A DNA stretch of 64,000 bases from Brachybacterium equifaecis (GTDB lineage: Bacteria; Actinomycetota; Actinomycetes; Actinomycetales; Dermabacteraceae): assembly GCF_023509525.1 (NCBI RefSeq), contig NZ_JAKNCJ010000001.1:900653-964652 (forward strand), written 5' to 3'. Each line of letters opens with the position of its first letter. The first letter of the stretch is position 1. The notes under the pieces were generated by a model, which saw only the letters and a program-made list of their open reading frames with translations, made no database searches and had not been told where the DNA came from. This document shows positions 1 to 8,373 of the stretch, piece by piece. The translations under genes were made by a program, and so were the position numbers.

Positions 1-243
1 CCGGACTGGCTGCGCGAGCGGGCCGGGCGCGACGTGGCCCCGGCGGTGCGCTGGTTCCCGTGGATCACGTTCTGGCAGCTCGCGGCCGACATGCCGCTGT
101 CCGGGGAGGTCGGCGGGGGCCACGGCCACAGCTATCACGAGGAGCTCGTGGCGGTGTGGGCCGGGGTGCTGGGGCTGGATCCCGCGATCGATCGCCGCGC
201 GATGATCGCGGCGATCCGGCGCGAGGGGCTGCCGCGCGGGTGA
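1..243 (+). CDS. C-terminal end of an alpha/beta-hydrolase family membrane protein (5' end outside window)
   Basis: Only the last 80 codons are present, in frame from the first base to a TGA at 241-243. The residues include WFPWITFWQLAADMP followed by GHGHSYHEE. This resembles the conserved C-terminus of the actinobacterial 'alpha/beta-hydrolase family' proteins (Abhydrolase_9 type), where a WFP-x-x-TFWQ-x-x-D segment precedes a GHGH motif. Those proteins combine N-terminal membrane helices with a cytoplasmic hydrolase-like domain, and their substrate is unknown. The catalytic residues lie outside the window, so only family membership can be judged. The next gene runs convergently 36 bp away. 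Confidence 0.6.
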   Translation, partial: PDWLRERAGRDVAPAVRWFPWITFWQLAADMPLSGEVGGGHGHSYHEELVAVWAGVLGLDPAIDRRAMIAAIRREGLPRG

Positions 244-279
244 GGGTCGGCGCTCAGGGGCCGCGGTCAGGGTCGGCGG

Positions 280-1188
280 TCAGGCCTCGGGGCCGGTGGC
301 GACCTCTCGCGACTCGTCGGCGCTCCACTGCGACCACGATCCCGGGAACAGCCGCGCCCCGTGCACACCCGCGCGCTCGAGCGCCAGCAGGTCGTGGGCG
401 GCGGTGACCCCGGAGCCGCAGTACACGATGACGTCTGCGCCCTCGTGCACGCCGACCGCCGCGAACCGCTCCCGCAGGGCCGCGGGCGGGAGGAAGCGGC
501 CGTCCTGGCCGAGGTTCCCGGTGAACGGGGCGTTCACCGCGCCCGGCACGTGCCCGGCGCGGGCGTCCATCGGCTCCATCTCCCCGCGGTAGCGCTCCCC
601 CGCGCGGGCGTCGATCACGACGGCTCCGGCGGAGCGGCCCGCCGCCTCTGTCTCGTCGATCGTGGCGATCGCCTCGGGCCCCCAGGGCGTGGGGGCGAAG
701 CGCGCACGGGGCGGGGCGACGTCGTCCTGGGTGACGCGCACGCTGCGACCGGCGCTGCCCGGGGAACCGTCCTCCCCGCCGTCCTCGAGCCAGGCGCCGA
801 GCCCGCCGTCGAGCAGTCCCGCCGGGGTGCCGACGGCCCGCAGCATCCAGACCAGTCGCGCGGCCTGGGAGCCGTCGGTGTCGTCGTAGGCGAGGACGAC
901 GGTGCCGTTCGCGATGCCCAGCCTGGACATCGCCGCGGCGAAGTCCTCCGGGGACGGAAGGGGGTGGCGCCCTGCCTCCCGGGATGCAGGCGCGGCGAGG
1001 TCGGAGCCGAGATCCGCGTACACGGCGCCCGGGATGTGCCCGGCCAGGTAGGTGTGGCGGCCCTTGCTGCCGTCCAGCGCCCAGCGCACATCGATCACGC
1101 GGGCATCGGGGCGCCGGGCGAGCTCCCGGAACTGCTGCGCATCCAGGATCGGGGGGACCTCTGCGGGTGCGGGATCGGTGGGCGTCAT
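280..1188 (-). CDS. sseA: Sulfurtransferase, two rhodanese domains (thiosulfate/3-mercaptopyruvate type)
   Basis: A 302-residue protein with two tandem rhodanese domains, the usual size and layout of SseA-type enzymes. These move a sulfane sulfur from thiosulfate or 3-mercaptopyruvate to cyanide or thiol acceptors through a cysteine persulfide. The C-terminal domain carries the active loop CGSGVTA with the catalytic cysteine at residue 257. The N-terminal domain has an aspartate-rich loop (YDDTDGS) instead of a cysteine and is presumably structural, as is normal in the family. CGSGVTA is closer to the mercaptopyruvate-type loop than to the CRxGx[RT] loop of thiosulfate rhodanese. No signal peptide is seen, so it should be cytoplasmic. 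The ATG at 1188 gives a full first domain. Confidence 0.85.
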   Translation of the reverse strand: MTPTDPAPAEVPPILDAQQFRELARRPDARVIDVRWALDGSKGRHTYLAGHIPGAVYADLGSDLAAPASREAGRHPLPSPEDFAAAMSRLGIANGTVVLAYDDTDGSQAARLVWMLRAVGTPAGLLDGGLGAWLEDGGEDGSPGSAGRSVRVTQDDVAPPRARFAPTPWGPEAIATIDETEAAGRSAGAVVIDARAGERYRGEMEPMDARAGHVPGAVNAPFTGNLGQDGRFLPPAALRERFAAVGVHEGADVIVYCGSGVTAAHDLLALERAGVHGARLFPGSWSQWSADESREVATGPEA

Positions 1189-1265
1189 GCGCTCAAGCGT
1201 AGGCTCCCGCCCTCCGCCGGGCCGGGGACCCGCCTGGGAGACGGCTCCACGGCTGCCCGCCCCGA

Positions 1266-2956
1266 CTACCGCAGATCCGCCGCGATCCCGCGGCCGGCCT
1301 GCCGGCCCGAGAAGAGGCAGCCGCCGAGGAAGGTGCCCTCGAGCGCCTTGTACCCGTGGTACCCGCCGCCGCCGAAGCCGCTGGCCTCCCCTGCCGCGTA
1401 CAGGCCCTCGAACCAGCCGCCTCCGGCGCCGGGGGTGCGCTGCACCCGCCCGGCGAGATCGGTCTCGAGCCCGCCGAGAGTCTTGCGCAGCAGGGTGTGC
1501 AGACGCACGGCGATGAGGGGCCGGAATCGGGATCGAGGAAGCGGTGCGGTGCGGCCGTGCGGATCAGGCGATCGCCGATGTACTCGCGGGCCGCCCGGAT
1601 CTGCTGGAGCTGCTGGTCCTTGCCGAAGGGGTTCTCGAGCTGCGCGTCGCGCGCGCGGATCAGGTCCTCGAGCTGCCCGACATCGACGAGGTCCTCGCCG
1701 ATGAGGGCGTTCATCTTCCCGACCAGCTCGGCGACAGTCTGCGCCTGCACGAAGTCCTCCCCGTGGTCCAGGAACGCCTGGACCGGAGCGGGAGCGCCGG
1801 GCACCATGCGACCCAGCACGCCCTTCAGGTCGCGACCGGTGAGGTCGGGGTTCTGCTCGCTCCCGGAGAGCACGAACTCCTTCTCGATGATCTTCCGGGT
1901 GAGCACGAACCAGGAGTGCTCGAAGCCGCGCTCGCGCAGGACCTCGAGGGTCCCCATGGTGTCGGAGCCCGGGAAAGCGGGGGCGGGCAGGCGCTGGCCG
2001 CGGGCGTCGAGCCACAGCGAGGACGGCCCGGGCAGGATGCGGATGCCGTGCCCCTCCCACACCGGGTCCCAGTTGCGCAGGCCCTCGGTGTAGTGCCACA
2101 TGCGGTCGGTGTTGATCCAGTGGGCACCGGCCTCGCGTGCCATCACCATCCCGGCCCCGTCGACGCTCGCGGGGACGCCGCGCACGATGTCGCGGGGCAT
2201 GGTGCCGAGACGCTCGGGCCACATCTCGCGCACGAGATCCGGGTTGCCGCCGACTCCGCCGGTGGCCAGCAGCACCGCCGCGGCGCGCTCCTCGAACTCG
2301 CCGATGGCCTCGCGGGTGGAGGCGACGCCGCGCGGAGTCGGATGCGGGGCGAGGATCTCCCCGCGCACGCCGACCACCCTGCCCTGCTCGAGGATCAGCC
2401 CGCTCACCGCATGGCGCAGCGCCAGGCGGATCCGCCCGGTCTCGAGGTGGGCGTGCAGGCGCCGCATGAACGGCTCCAGGATGCCGGGGCCCGTCCCCCA
2501 GGTGACGTGGAAACGCGGGACCGAGTTGCCGAAGCCCTCGGCCCGCCCGTCTCCGCGCTCGGCCCACCCGACGACCGGGAAGAACCGATGGCCCATGGAA
2601 TGCAGCCACGCGCGCTTCTCCCCCGCGGCGAACTCGAGATAGGCCTCCGCCCACCGGCGGGGCCAGTGGTCCTCGGCGCGGTCGAAGCCTGCCGATCCGA
2701 ACCAGTCGCGGCGGGCGAGCTCAAGGGAGTCCCGCACGCCGAGGCGGCGCTGCTCCGGAGAGTCGACGAGGAACAGCCCGCCGAAGCTCCAGAAGGCCTG
2801 CCCGCCGACGTCGGCCCAGCCCTCCCGTTCGAGCAGGAGGACCCTTCGCCCCGCATCCGCGATCTCGCAGGCGGCGACCAGTCCCGCCAGTCCCGCGCCG
2901 ACGACGATCGCCTCGGCGGCTCCGGATCGATCTGCTGTGCTCGTGGGCTCTCTCAT
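1266..2956 (-). pseudogene. FAD-binding dehydrogenase (ketosteroid-dehydrogenase/fumarate-reductase flavoprotein type), frameshifted
   Basis: The reading begins with a dinucleotide fold (VVGAGLAGLVAACEIADAG) that binds FAD, as in FAD_binding_2 flavoproteins annotated 'FAD-binding dehydrogenase' and related to 3-ketosteroid 1-dehydrogenases. About 480 codons in, the frame is lost after residues FLDPDSGP. The expected C-terminus (GGWFEGLYAAGEASGFGGGG, then a GTFLGGCLFSG stretch and a TAG at 1266-1268) continues in another frame. One extra G in the run at 1517-1520 would restore a single frame of about 563 codons. The C-terminal GLYAAGEASGFGGGG loop closes the FAD site, so the protein as written should be inactive. 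Left unrepaired, the first frame runs to 1193. The start overlaps the upstream small membrane-protein gene by 4 bp. A sequencing error is possible. Confidence 0.75.
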
Positions 2957-3255
2957 CTCACGTCGATCCGGCGCACGCGCTCCAGCGGGCTGTCGTCGTT
3001 CGCCCCGTCCATGCGGGGCGAGCGCTGCCGGTTCTTCGAACCGACCCTGCGGTCATGGGCGCGCAGATTCCCCACCTTGATGTCGGTCTCGCGCTCGAAC
3101 ACGTGCCTCTTGTCGCGGTTGCGGTAGTAGCGGTAGATCCCCATGTAGATCATCCCGAACACCGCCGGGCCGACGAGGAACGGCAGCAGCAGCATCATCG
3201 TCTGCGTGTCGCCGCTGCCCTCGGCCAGCAGGATCCCCTGCGTCAGCTCATGCAT
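2953..3255 (-). CDS. Small membrane protein of unknown function
   Basis: A 100-residue protein with one clear hydrophobic segment at about residues 19-41, followed by a basic stretch (RYYRNRDKRH) and a polar tail. This suggests a single-pass protein with its C-terminus in the cytoplasm. The stop overlaps the start of the FAD dehydrogenase gene by 4 bp, so the two are probably co-translated. It lies 30 bp downstream of the zinc-ribbon gene, so it may also belong to the SPFH/zinc-ribbon cluster. No family is recognised. The tight spacing and conserved-looking membrane segment argue that it is real. Confidence 0.6.
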   Translation of the reverse strand: MHELTQGILLAEGSGDTQTMMLLLPFLVGPAVFGMIYMGIYRYYRNRDKRHVFERETDIKVGNLRAHDRRVGSKNRQRSPRMDGANDDSPLERVRRIDVR

Positions 3256-3285
3256 CGTGCACCCTCCCTCGGGCAGGATCGATGA

Positions 3286-4872
3286 TCACAGGAACAACGA
3301 CCCCCAGCCGACGACGGCGGCGAGCGCCGCAGCGACCGTCGCCCCGGCGCAGGCCACGGAGAAGATCCGCGGATGGGAGACGGGGACCGATCCCATGGTG
3401 CGGCCGGTGCGGCCGTTGACGGCGATGTAGTGCACGTACGCCTCGCCCGAGCCCCGGCGCTGGTAGTAGCTGTAGAGCCACACGGGCACGTACATCGTCA
3501 CCCAGCGGGTGCCGCGCACCGCGACGCCCTCGCCCTCCCAGCGCACGCCGCGCGTGTACTGCTGGATCGTGGGGCGCACCTTCTCGCGGCCGATCGACAG
3601 GAACTTCTCCTCGACGTCCGAGTCGAGATCGGAGATGTTCTGATCGCGCCGCTCCGAGGTGAAGCCCGAGAGGTAGTTCGAGTTGTAGGCGAACGCGGCG
3701 GCGGTGTCGTACGGCTGGATCGCATCGAGCACGTAGTTCGTCGCCACGACCTCCTGGCCGCGCGAGTAGCGGCTGGAGGACTCGGTGGCGAGGTCGTTGA
3801 CGAGGATGTCGAAGCTGCGCCCCACCTCGTGCACGCTCGCGTCCCAGAACGTCTCGGTGACGGTCGTGTCCTTGCCGATGCGGCGCTGCTCGGTGTAGCG
3901 CCGCGTGGTGATCTCGCCGGTTCCCCGCAGCTCCGCGTGGAGGTTGCCGTCCACCACCATGTACGGCATGTAGACGCCCTTGACGTTCTCGGGCACGAAC
4001 TCGCGCAGGAACGCGCGGTTCGCGAATCCGCGGCGAGAGGCGACGAACTCCTGGATCTTGGCGATGCCCTGCTCGCGGGTGAGCGTGAACGGGAGGACCG
4101 CATCGGGCACGGCGCCGTTGGGGATCTGGTGGTTCACGGAGAGCACCTGGCGGCACCAGTGGCATCGGGCCTGCAGGGACTCGTCGGTCTTCAGGACGAT
4201 CTCCGCGCCGCAGCCCTGGCACTTGATGGTCATGGTCGTGGCGTCGTCGGCGATGTCGCGCGAGGCGGACGCCAGCACGCTGCCCTGGAGCTCCTCGATC
4301 GGAGTGCCGAGGTTGAACGCCTCCTCGGCGACGGGCTCGTTCCAGGTGTTGCGGCAGTAGCCGCACACCAGCGCGCGATCGGGGATCGAGTACGCGACGT
4401 CGGAGGAGCCGCAGCGCGGGCACTTGTCGAGTCCGTGGTCGAGACCGCGGTCGGTGCTGATGATGCGCTCGCCCGGAGGCCCGGGGATGAACCCGGGCTG
4501 CGCCGGCTGGGCCGACCGGGCCGTCTCGTCCGGCTGGGCCGACGGCGCAGGCGGCACGGGCTGGGAGGGCGTCTCGGGCACGAGCGGCTGCGCGGGCTCG
4601 TCCTGCTGCGGTGGCGCCGGGGCCGACGGGCCCGGCTGCGCGCCGGGCGCGCCCGTCGGCCCCCCGGGAGCTCCGGGGCCGGGCTGCTGCGCAGCAGCAT
4701 CAGACTGTTGCGCAGGGGCATCAGGCTGCTGGGGCGCGCGCGGCCCCCACGGCAGCTGCCCGCCTTCGGCACCCGGGCGCGCCCCCGCGCCCGACGGCCA
4801 CCCGCCCTGCGAGAGGGGGAGGCCGTCGGGGCGCGAGGGATGCTGCGACCGGGCGCCGAAGGGATCGGACAT
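3286..4872 (-). CDS. Membrane-anchored protein with a Pro/Gln-rich N-terminus and two zinc ribbons (TFIIB-type)
   Basis: A 528-residue protein. The first 130 or so residues are low-complexity (P, Q, A, G). A zinc ribbon CPRCG...CGYC follows, then a second one, CQGCG...CHWC. After that comes a large beta-rich region with many aromatic residues and a C-terminal hydrophobic segment ending the protein. The family is annotated as 'TFIIB-type zinc ribbon-containing protein', usually without a known role. The start at 4872 lies 2 bp after the stop of the SPFH gene, so the two are translationally linked. The arrangement recalls Bacillus subtilis YdjG and YdjI, a zinc-ribbon membrane protein and an SPFH protein that recruit PspA to the membrane. 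That parallel is an inference; no pspA gene lies in this window. Confidence 0.65.
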   Translation of the reverse strand: MSDPFGARSQHPSRPDGLPLSQGGWPSGAGARPGAEGGQLPWGPRAPQQPDAPAQQSDAAAQQPGPGAPGGPTGAPGAQPGPSAPAPPQQDEPAQPLVPETPSQPVPPAPSAQPDETARSAQPAQPGFIPGPPGERIISTDRGLDHGLDKCPRCGSSDVAYSIPDRALVCGYCRNTWNEPVAEEAFNLGTPIEELQGSVLASASRDIADDATTMTIKCQGCGAEIVLKTDESLQARCHWCRQVLSVNHQIPNGAVPDAVLPFTLTREQGIAKIQEFVASRRGFANRAFLREFVPENVKGVYMPYMVVDGNLHAELRGTGEITTRRYTEQRRIGKDTTVTETFWDASVHEVGRSFDILVNDLATESSSRYSRGQEVVATNYVLDAIQPYDTAAAFAYNSNYLSGFTSERRDQNISDLDSDVEEKFLSIGREKVRPTIQQYTRGVRWEGEGVAVRGTRWVTMYVPVWLYSYYQRRGSGEAYVHYIAVNGRTGRTMGSVPVSHPRIFSVACAGATVAAALAAVVGWGSLFL

Positions 4873-4874
4873 GC

Positions 4875-6101
4875 TCAGAGACCGAGAGCCTTCTTCTTCG
4901 CAGCCTCGTAGTCGTCCTCGGAGATGAGGCCCTGCTCGAGCATCTGCTTGTACTGGGCGAGCTGCGCGACCGGGTCGGCGCCCTGCGCGGGAGCGCCGTC
5001 GGCGGGAGCCGCCTGCTGGGGGGCGCCCTGCTGGGGAGCCTGCTGGCCCTGGAACTGGGTGCCGGGAGGGTTCCCGCCCTGGACGGGCTGGACCATGCCG
5101 CCGACGCCGCCCATGCCCATTCCCATCATCGCGAGGTTCCCGCCGCCGCCGTTCTCGCCGGCCGCCTGCACGCCGCGCGCGACGGCCTGATTGATGAAGG
5201 ACTGCGAGCGGTTGCCGGAGAGGGCATCGGCCTTCTGCACATCCGCCAGCAGCGCACGGGTGTTCTGGTCGTACTCGATCGAGGCGATCGCGACCTTGAC
5301 GATCGCGAGGCCGCGATCGGTGGACCACTTGTAGTCCTCCTCGACGACCGCGCCGAGGGACTGCGCGAAGCCGACGGAGTCCGACTGGATGCGGGTGATG
5401 CGGTTGCCCTTGTCAGGGTCGTTCACGTAGCGCGAGAACGCGGCGGCGAGCGAGGAGACGACCTCGGTGAACAGCTGGTTCCCGGCGGGGTTCTTCTGGT
5501 CGGCGAAATCGAAGATCGCGCCTTCCTCGGTGATGTAGTTCGCCGGCACGTAGTTGTGCACGAACAGCAGGGGATCCACGATGCGCAGCGTGTAGGAGCC
5601 GCGGGCCACGGCGCCGACCTGGGCGTTCAGGTAGGCGTCATCCCAGTAGATCTCCGACTGGGTGCCGAAGCGGTTGTCGGGGATCTCCTTGAGGTTCACG
5701 AAGAATGCGAGCTGCTGCGAGGTGGGGCGGCCGCCGAACTTGAAGCGCTCCCAGCTCATCGAGATGGTCGAGGAGAGCGGGGTGTCTCCGGCGAAGATCG
5801 ACTGCGAGTCGATCGCATCGCCGCGGAACTCGTAGCCGCCGGCCTCGGTGATGAAGCCGGTCGCGCGGCCGTCGATGACGGTGATGAGGCCGTAGCCCTG
5901 GGGCACGAGGATCTTCGAGCCGTTGGTGATGACGCCGTCGGAGCCGCGCACGTTCGAGCCGCGGCCCGCGTTCGTGCCGCGGGCGACCGCGGGGAAGAGG
6001 GCGGCCGTCGGCGGGAGGCCCTCCGGGATGGTGAGGAAGTCCTTCCACTGATCGGCGAGCATGCCGCCGATCGCGCCCTTGAATGCCTGGATGAAGCCCA
6101 T
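4875..6101 (-). CDS. SPFH-domain protein with a C-terminal SHOCT module (YdjI-like)
   Basis: A 408-residue protein of the SPFH/'virion core protein' group. The SPFH-like region covers about residues 30-310. A Gly/Met-rich and then Gln/Pro/Ala-rich linker leads to a short C-terminal helical hairpin (QLAQYKQMLEQGLISEDDYE) typical of SHOCT oligomerisation modules. SPFH proteins form membrane-associated scaffolds. There is no obvious transmembrane helix, but the N-terminus (MGFIQAFKGAIGGML) could be an amphipathic anchor. A purine-rich Shine-Dalgarno (AGAAGGAGAG on the minus strand, about 6108-6117) precedes the ATG at 6101. It is the first gene of a run with the zinc-ribbon and small membrane-protein genes. 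Confidence 0.75.
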   Translation of the reverse strand: MGFIQAFKGAIGGMLADQWKDFLTIPEGLPPTAALFPAVARGTNAGRGSNVRGSDGVITNGSKILVPQGYGLITVIDGRATGFITEAGGYEFRGDAIDSQSIFAGDTPLSSTISMSWERFKFGGRPTSQQLAFFVNLKEIPDNRFGTQSEIYWDDAYLNAQVGAVARGSYTLRIVDPLLFVHNYVPANYITEEGAIFDFADQKNPAGNQLFTEVVSSLAAAFSRYVNDPDKGNRITRIQSDSVGFAQSLGAVVEEDYKWSTDRGLAIVKVAIASIEYDQNTRALLADVQKADALSGNRSQSFINQAVARGVQAAGENGGGGNLAMMGMGMGGVGGMVQPVQGGNPPGTQFQGQQAPQQGAPQQAAPADGAPAQGADPVAQLAQYKQMLEQGLISEDDYEAAKKKALGL

Positions 6102-6245
6102 GTCGCTCTCCTTCTGGTCCGGGGACCGCGTGCCGTGCTCCCGGCACAGGAGGGCCGGCGCGCGTCGCGTGTGACGCGGCCCATGCTAGAGGGATCTGCC
6201 ATGGAGTGTCTGAGGATTCGATGGGCAGGACTGGCGCCCGGTTGC

Positions 6246-6812
6246 TCAATCCACCGTCTGCGCGATGAGCGCGCGAGTGAGGGCGACGGTGGCGAACTCT
6301 CCGTGAAGATTCGCCGCTGTCATCGCCGCGACCGTCGCGGCCGGGATGACAGCGCCGCCCGGGGCGCTCAGGTCGAAGGTGTGCGTCGCGTCGATCGCGA
6401 AGTACGTGTCATACCCGAGATTCCCAGCTAGCCGCGCGCTCGTCTCGCAGCAGTGGTTCGTCGTGATGCCGCAGATGACAACCTGGTCGATCCCTTTCCC
6501 TCGGAGCCACGCGTCGAGGTCCGGGGAGCCGTGGAAGCAGGAGTTCACGGACTTGGTCACCAGCAGATCCGGCTCGCCTGTGATCACGTCCTTGAACCGG
6601 TTCCCGGGCGCGCCCGGCGCGAGCACCGAGCCAGGGTCAGTGGAGTCATGACGGACGAACACGATCGGCCAGGAGCGCTCGCGCCAGTGCGCGAGCAGAG
6701 CCGCGATATTGGACTCGCACTCGGGGTTGTAGCGAGGTCCCCAGTAGGCGACGTCGTCGAAGCCGCGCTGGACATCGACGACGATCAGGGCAGGGCTCGT
6801 GAAGCGGCGCAT
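6246..6812 (-). CDS. Cysteine hydrolase of the isochorismatase family
   Basis: A 188-residue protein, the usual length for the family. The catalytic triad is visible: Asp13 in VVDVQRGFDD, Lys87 in LLVTKSVNS, and Cys121 in GITTNHCCE. These enzymes cleave amides or vinyl ethers (nicotinamidase, N-carbamoyl hydrolases, isochorismatase); the sequence does not decide which. The Shine-Dalgarno-like AAGGAA lies just before the ATG. The gene stands alone, downstream of the SDR gene with a 67-bp gap. Confidence 0.8.
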   Translation of the reverse strand: MRRFTSPALIVVDVQRGFDDVAYWGPRYNPECESNIAALLAHWRERSWPIVFVRHDSTDPGSVLAPGAPGNRFKDVITGEPDLLVTKSVNSCFHGSPDLDAWLRGKGIDQVVICGITTNHCCETSARLAGNLGYDTYFAIDATHTFDLSAPGGAVIPAATVAAMTAANLHGEFATVALTRALIAQTVD

Positions 6813-6879
6813 CTTCGTGTTCCTTCGCCTCGTTGGGGACAGAGGGGTGTTGCTGGAGAGCCGTGCGTCCGCTCCAAAC

Positions 6880-7638
6880 TTAGAGCCTCACTCCTCCGGT
6901 GGCGTCGAGCGACTGCCCTGTGATCCATCGACTGGACTCGCCCGCCAGGAAGGCGACGATATCCGCCACGTCGCGCGGCTGACCGACTCGTCCCAGTGCC
7001 GATTCGGCCGCAACCGCCTCACGGGCACCGGGCTCGTCAATCCACTCCGCATTGATGTCTGTGTCGATGACGCCGGGACGCACAGTGTTAACGGTGATGC
7101 TCCGCTTCCCCAGCTCGACCGCCACGGCCGTGAAGGCCGCCTCGAGCCCGGCCTTCGCGGCACTGTAGGCCACGTGCGTCGGGGCCGCGATCCGCGCGTA
7201 TCCGGACGACACACCGATCACCCGTGCACCTTCGCTGAGATGCGGGGACAGGTGATGCAGCAGCATCAGCGGGACCGCGAGATTCACAGTGAGAACCCGA
7301 CCCACAACGTCCCCCGTCAGCTCATCCAGAGCTTGCGCTCCGTTGATCCCCGCATTGCTCACCAGCACATCCGTACCGCCGAGTCCGTGGCGCTGCACCT
7401 CCTTGCGCCACGCATCCGCGAGGCTGGCAGCAGCCGCAGCGCCTTCGGAGAAATCAGCCTGGAGCACGACAGGTGCTGCACCGTGGCGCTCCACCTCTCG
7501 TGCCACCGCCTGGGCGGCAGCTGCGTCTGCGGCGTAGTGGATACCCACAACGCCGACGCCCTGTCGCGCCAGAGCAACAGCGATGGCGGCACCGATGCCC
7601 CGTGAAGCCCCGGTGACCAGGGCAGTCCGTCTCCGCAT
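6880..7638 (-). CDS. SDR-family NAD(P)-dependent oxidoreductase
   Basis: A 252-residue classical short-chain dehydrogenase. TGASRGIG (residues 9-16) binds the cofactor, NAG is at 95-97, and the catalytic Tyr158 and Lys162 lie in AYSAAKAG with the matching Ser144/145 (GVSSG). The C-terminus ITGQSLDATGG is typical of FabG-like members. The start chosen is the ATG at 7638; the same frame stays open further upstream but there it runs into the divergent tetR gene. The substrate is unknown. It is divergently paired with a TetR regulator, 54 bp apart, which suggests the regulator represses this gene. Confidence 0.8.
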   Translation of the reverse strand: MRRRTALVTGASRGIGAAIAVALARQGVGVVGIHYAADAAAAQAVAREVERHGAAPVVLQADFSEGAAAAASLADAWRKEVQRHGLGGTDVLVSNAGINGAQALDELTGDVVGRVLTVNLAVPLMLLHHLSPHLSEGARVIGVSSGYARIAAPTHVAYSAAKAGLEAAFTAVAVELGKRSITVNTVRPGVIDTDINAEWIDEPGAREAVAAESALGRVGQPRDVADIVAFLAGESSRWITGQSLDATGGVRL

Positions 7639-7657
7639 CTCAACTCCGTAGTGATCG

Positions 7658-7670
7658 TTACGTAATTGTA
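7658..7670 (-). promoter_or_regulatory. Predicted SDR promoter -10 box with adjoining palindrome (possible TetR operator)
   Basis: In the 54-bp divergent gap, the minus strand reads TACAAT at 7670-7665, five of six bases matching a sigma-70 type -10 box. It abuts the 8-bp palindrome TTACGTAA at 7658-7665, which would sit at the start site. No convincing -35 box is visible. TetR proteins commonly bind such sites between themselves and their target gene, but the palindrome is short, so the operator role is only a guess. Confidence 0.3.
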
Positions 7671-7692
7671 GAGAGGTACCGTAGCACGCACT

Positions 7693-8310
7693 ATGGAACA
7701 GATGACCCGCGCGCCAGGCAGGCCGCGTTCGTTCGACCTCGCCCAAGCACTCCATGACGCCTTGCTGACCTTCTGGAAGCACGGATACGAGGGCACGAGC
7801 GTGGCACGTCTGCAAGCGGCTACCGGCCTCACCGCCCCCGCTCTGTATCGGGCGTTCGGATCGAAGGAAGAGCTCTTCCGAAGTGCTGTCGACCGCTATC
7901 AGGAGCAGTATGGTTTCGGCCTCGCCGCCGGTGTCCCGTTCCGCAGCGCGGTCGCCGCCTATCTCCGGAGAGCCGCCCACGAGTTCACGACTGAACCCGG
8001 CCTCGGGTGCCTGATCTCCACGGGACTGCTCGCGAGCGGTCCCGATTCGCGCGTCTCGGCGGAGGTGGTGCGAGCCGAGCGGAAAAAGGCGCTTGCAGAC
8101 ATTCGCTCTCGCTGCCAGGCGGCCGTGGACAGCGGGGAGCTGCCGGAGTCGACCGATATCGCTGGACTCTCTCGAGCAATCGCGGCTGTCATTCAGGGCA
8201 TGTCGGTCCAAGCGCGCGACGGCGCTACTGAGATCGACCTTCTGGGGCTCGGGGAGTCCGCGATCCGTCTGATCCCAGACCACGCTTGTCCGGGTATTGA
8301 TCGCGAGTGA
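7693..8310 (+). CDS. TetR/AcrR-family transcriptional regulator
   Basis: A 205-residue protein with an N-terminal helix-turn-helix (GYEGTSVARLQAATGLTAPA, then a LYRAFGSKEELF segment) typical of TetR regulators. The C-terminal ligand-binding half resembles the TetR_C group found beside oxidoreductase genes (KKALADIRSRCQAAVDSGEL). An ATG at 7693 and another at 7702 are both possible starts; no strong ribosome-binding site separates them. It is transcribed away from the SDR gene, so it probably controls that gene and itself. Confidence 0.8.
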   Translation: MEQMTRAPGRPRSFDLAQALHDALLTFWKHGYEGTSVARLQAATGLTAPALYRAFGSKEELFRSAVDRYQEQYGFGLAAGVPFRSAVAAYLRRAAHEFTTEPGLGCLISTGLLASGPDSRVSAEVVRAERKKALADIRSRCQAAVDSGELPESTDIAGLSRAIAAVIQGMSVQARDGATEIDLLGLGESAIRLIPDHACPGIDRE

Positions 8311-8365
8311 ACAGGATGGGCGGCCGCCGCCGAGCGCGACGAGACGGAGCGAATCCAGCCAGAGC

Positions 8366-8373
8366 AGATTGAC
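8366..8373. repeat. Target-site duplication, left copy (AGATTGAC)
   Basis: The 8-bp sequence AGATTGAC directly precedes the left inverted repeat of the IS at 8374. An identical copy follows the right end at 9813-9820. Eight base pairs is the duplication length normal for ISL3-family elements. Confidence 0.9.

Noticed and set aside
3286..5328. Extension of the zinc-ribbon protein to 680 residues
   Set aside because: The extra N-terminus lies inside the SPFH gene; the ATG at 4872 sits 2 bp after the SPFH stop and is the natural start.
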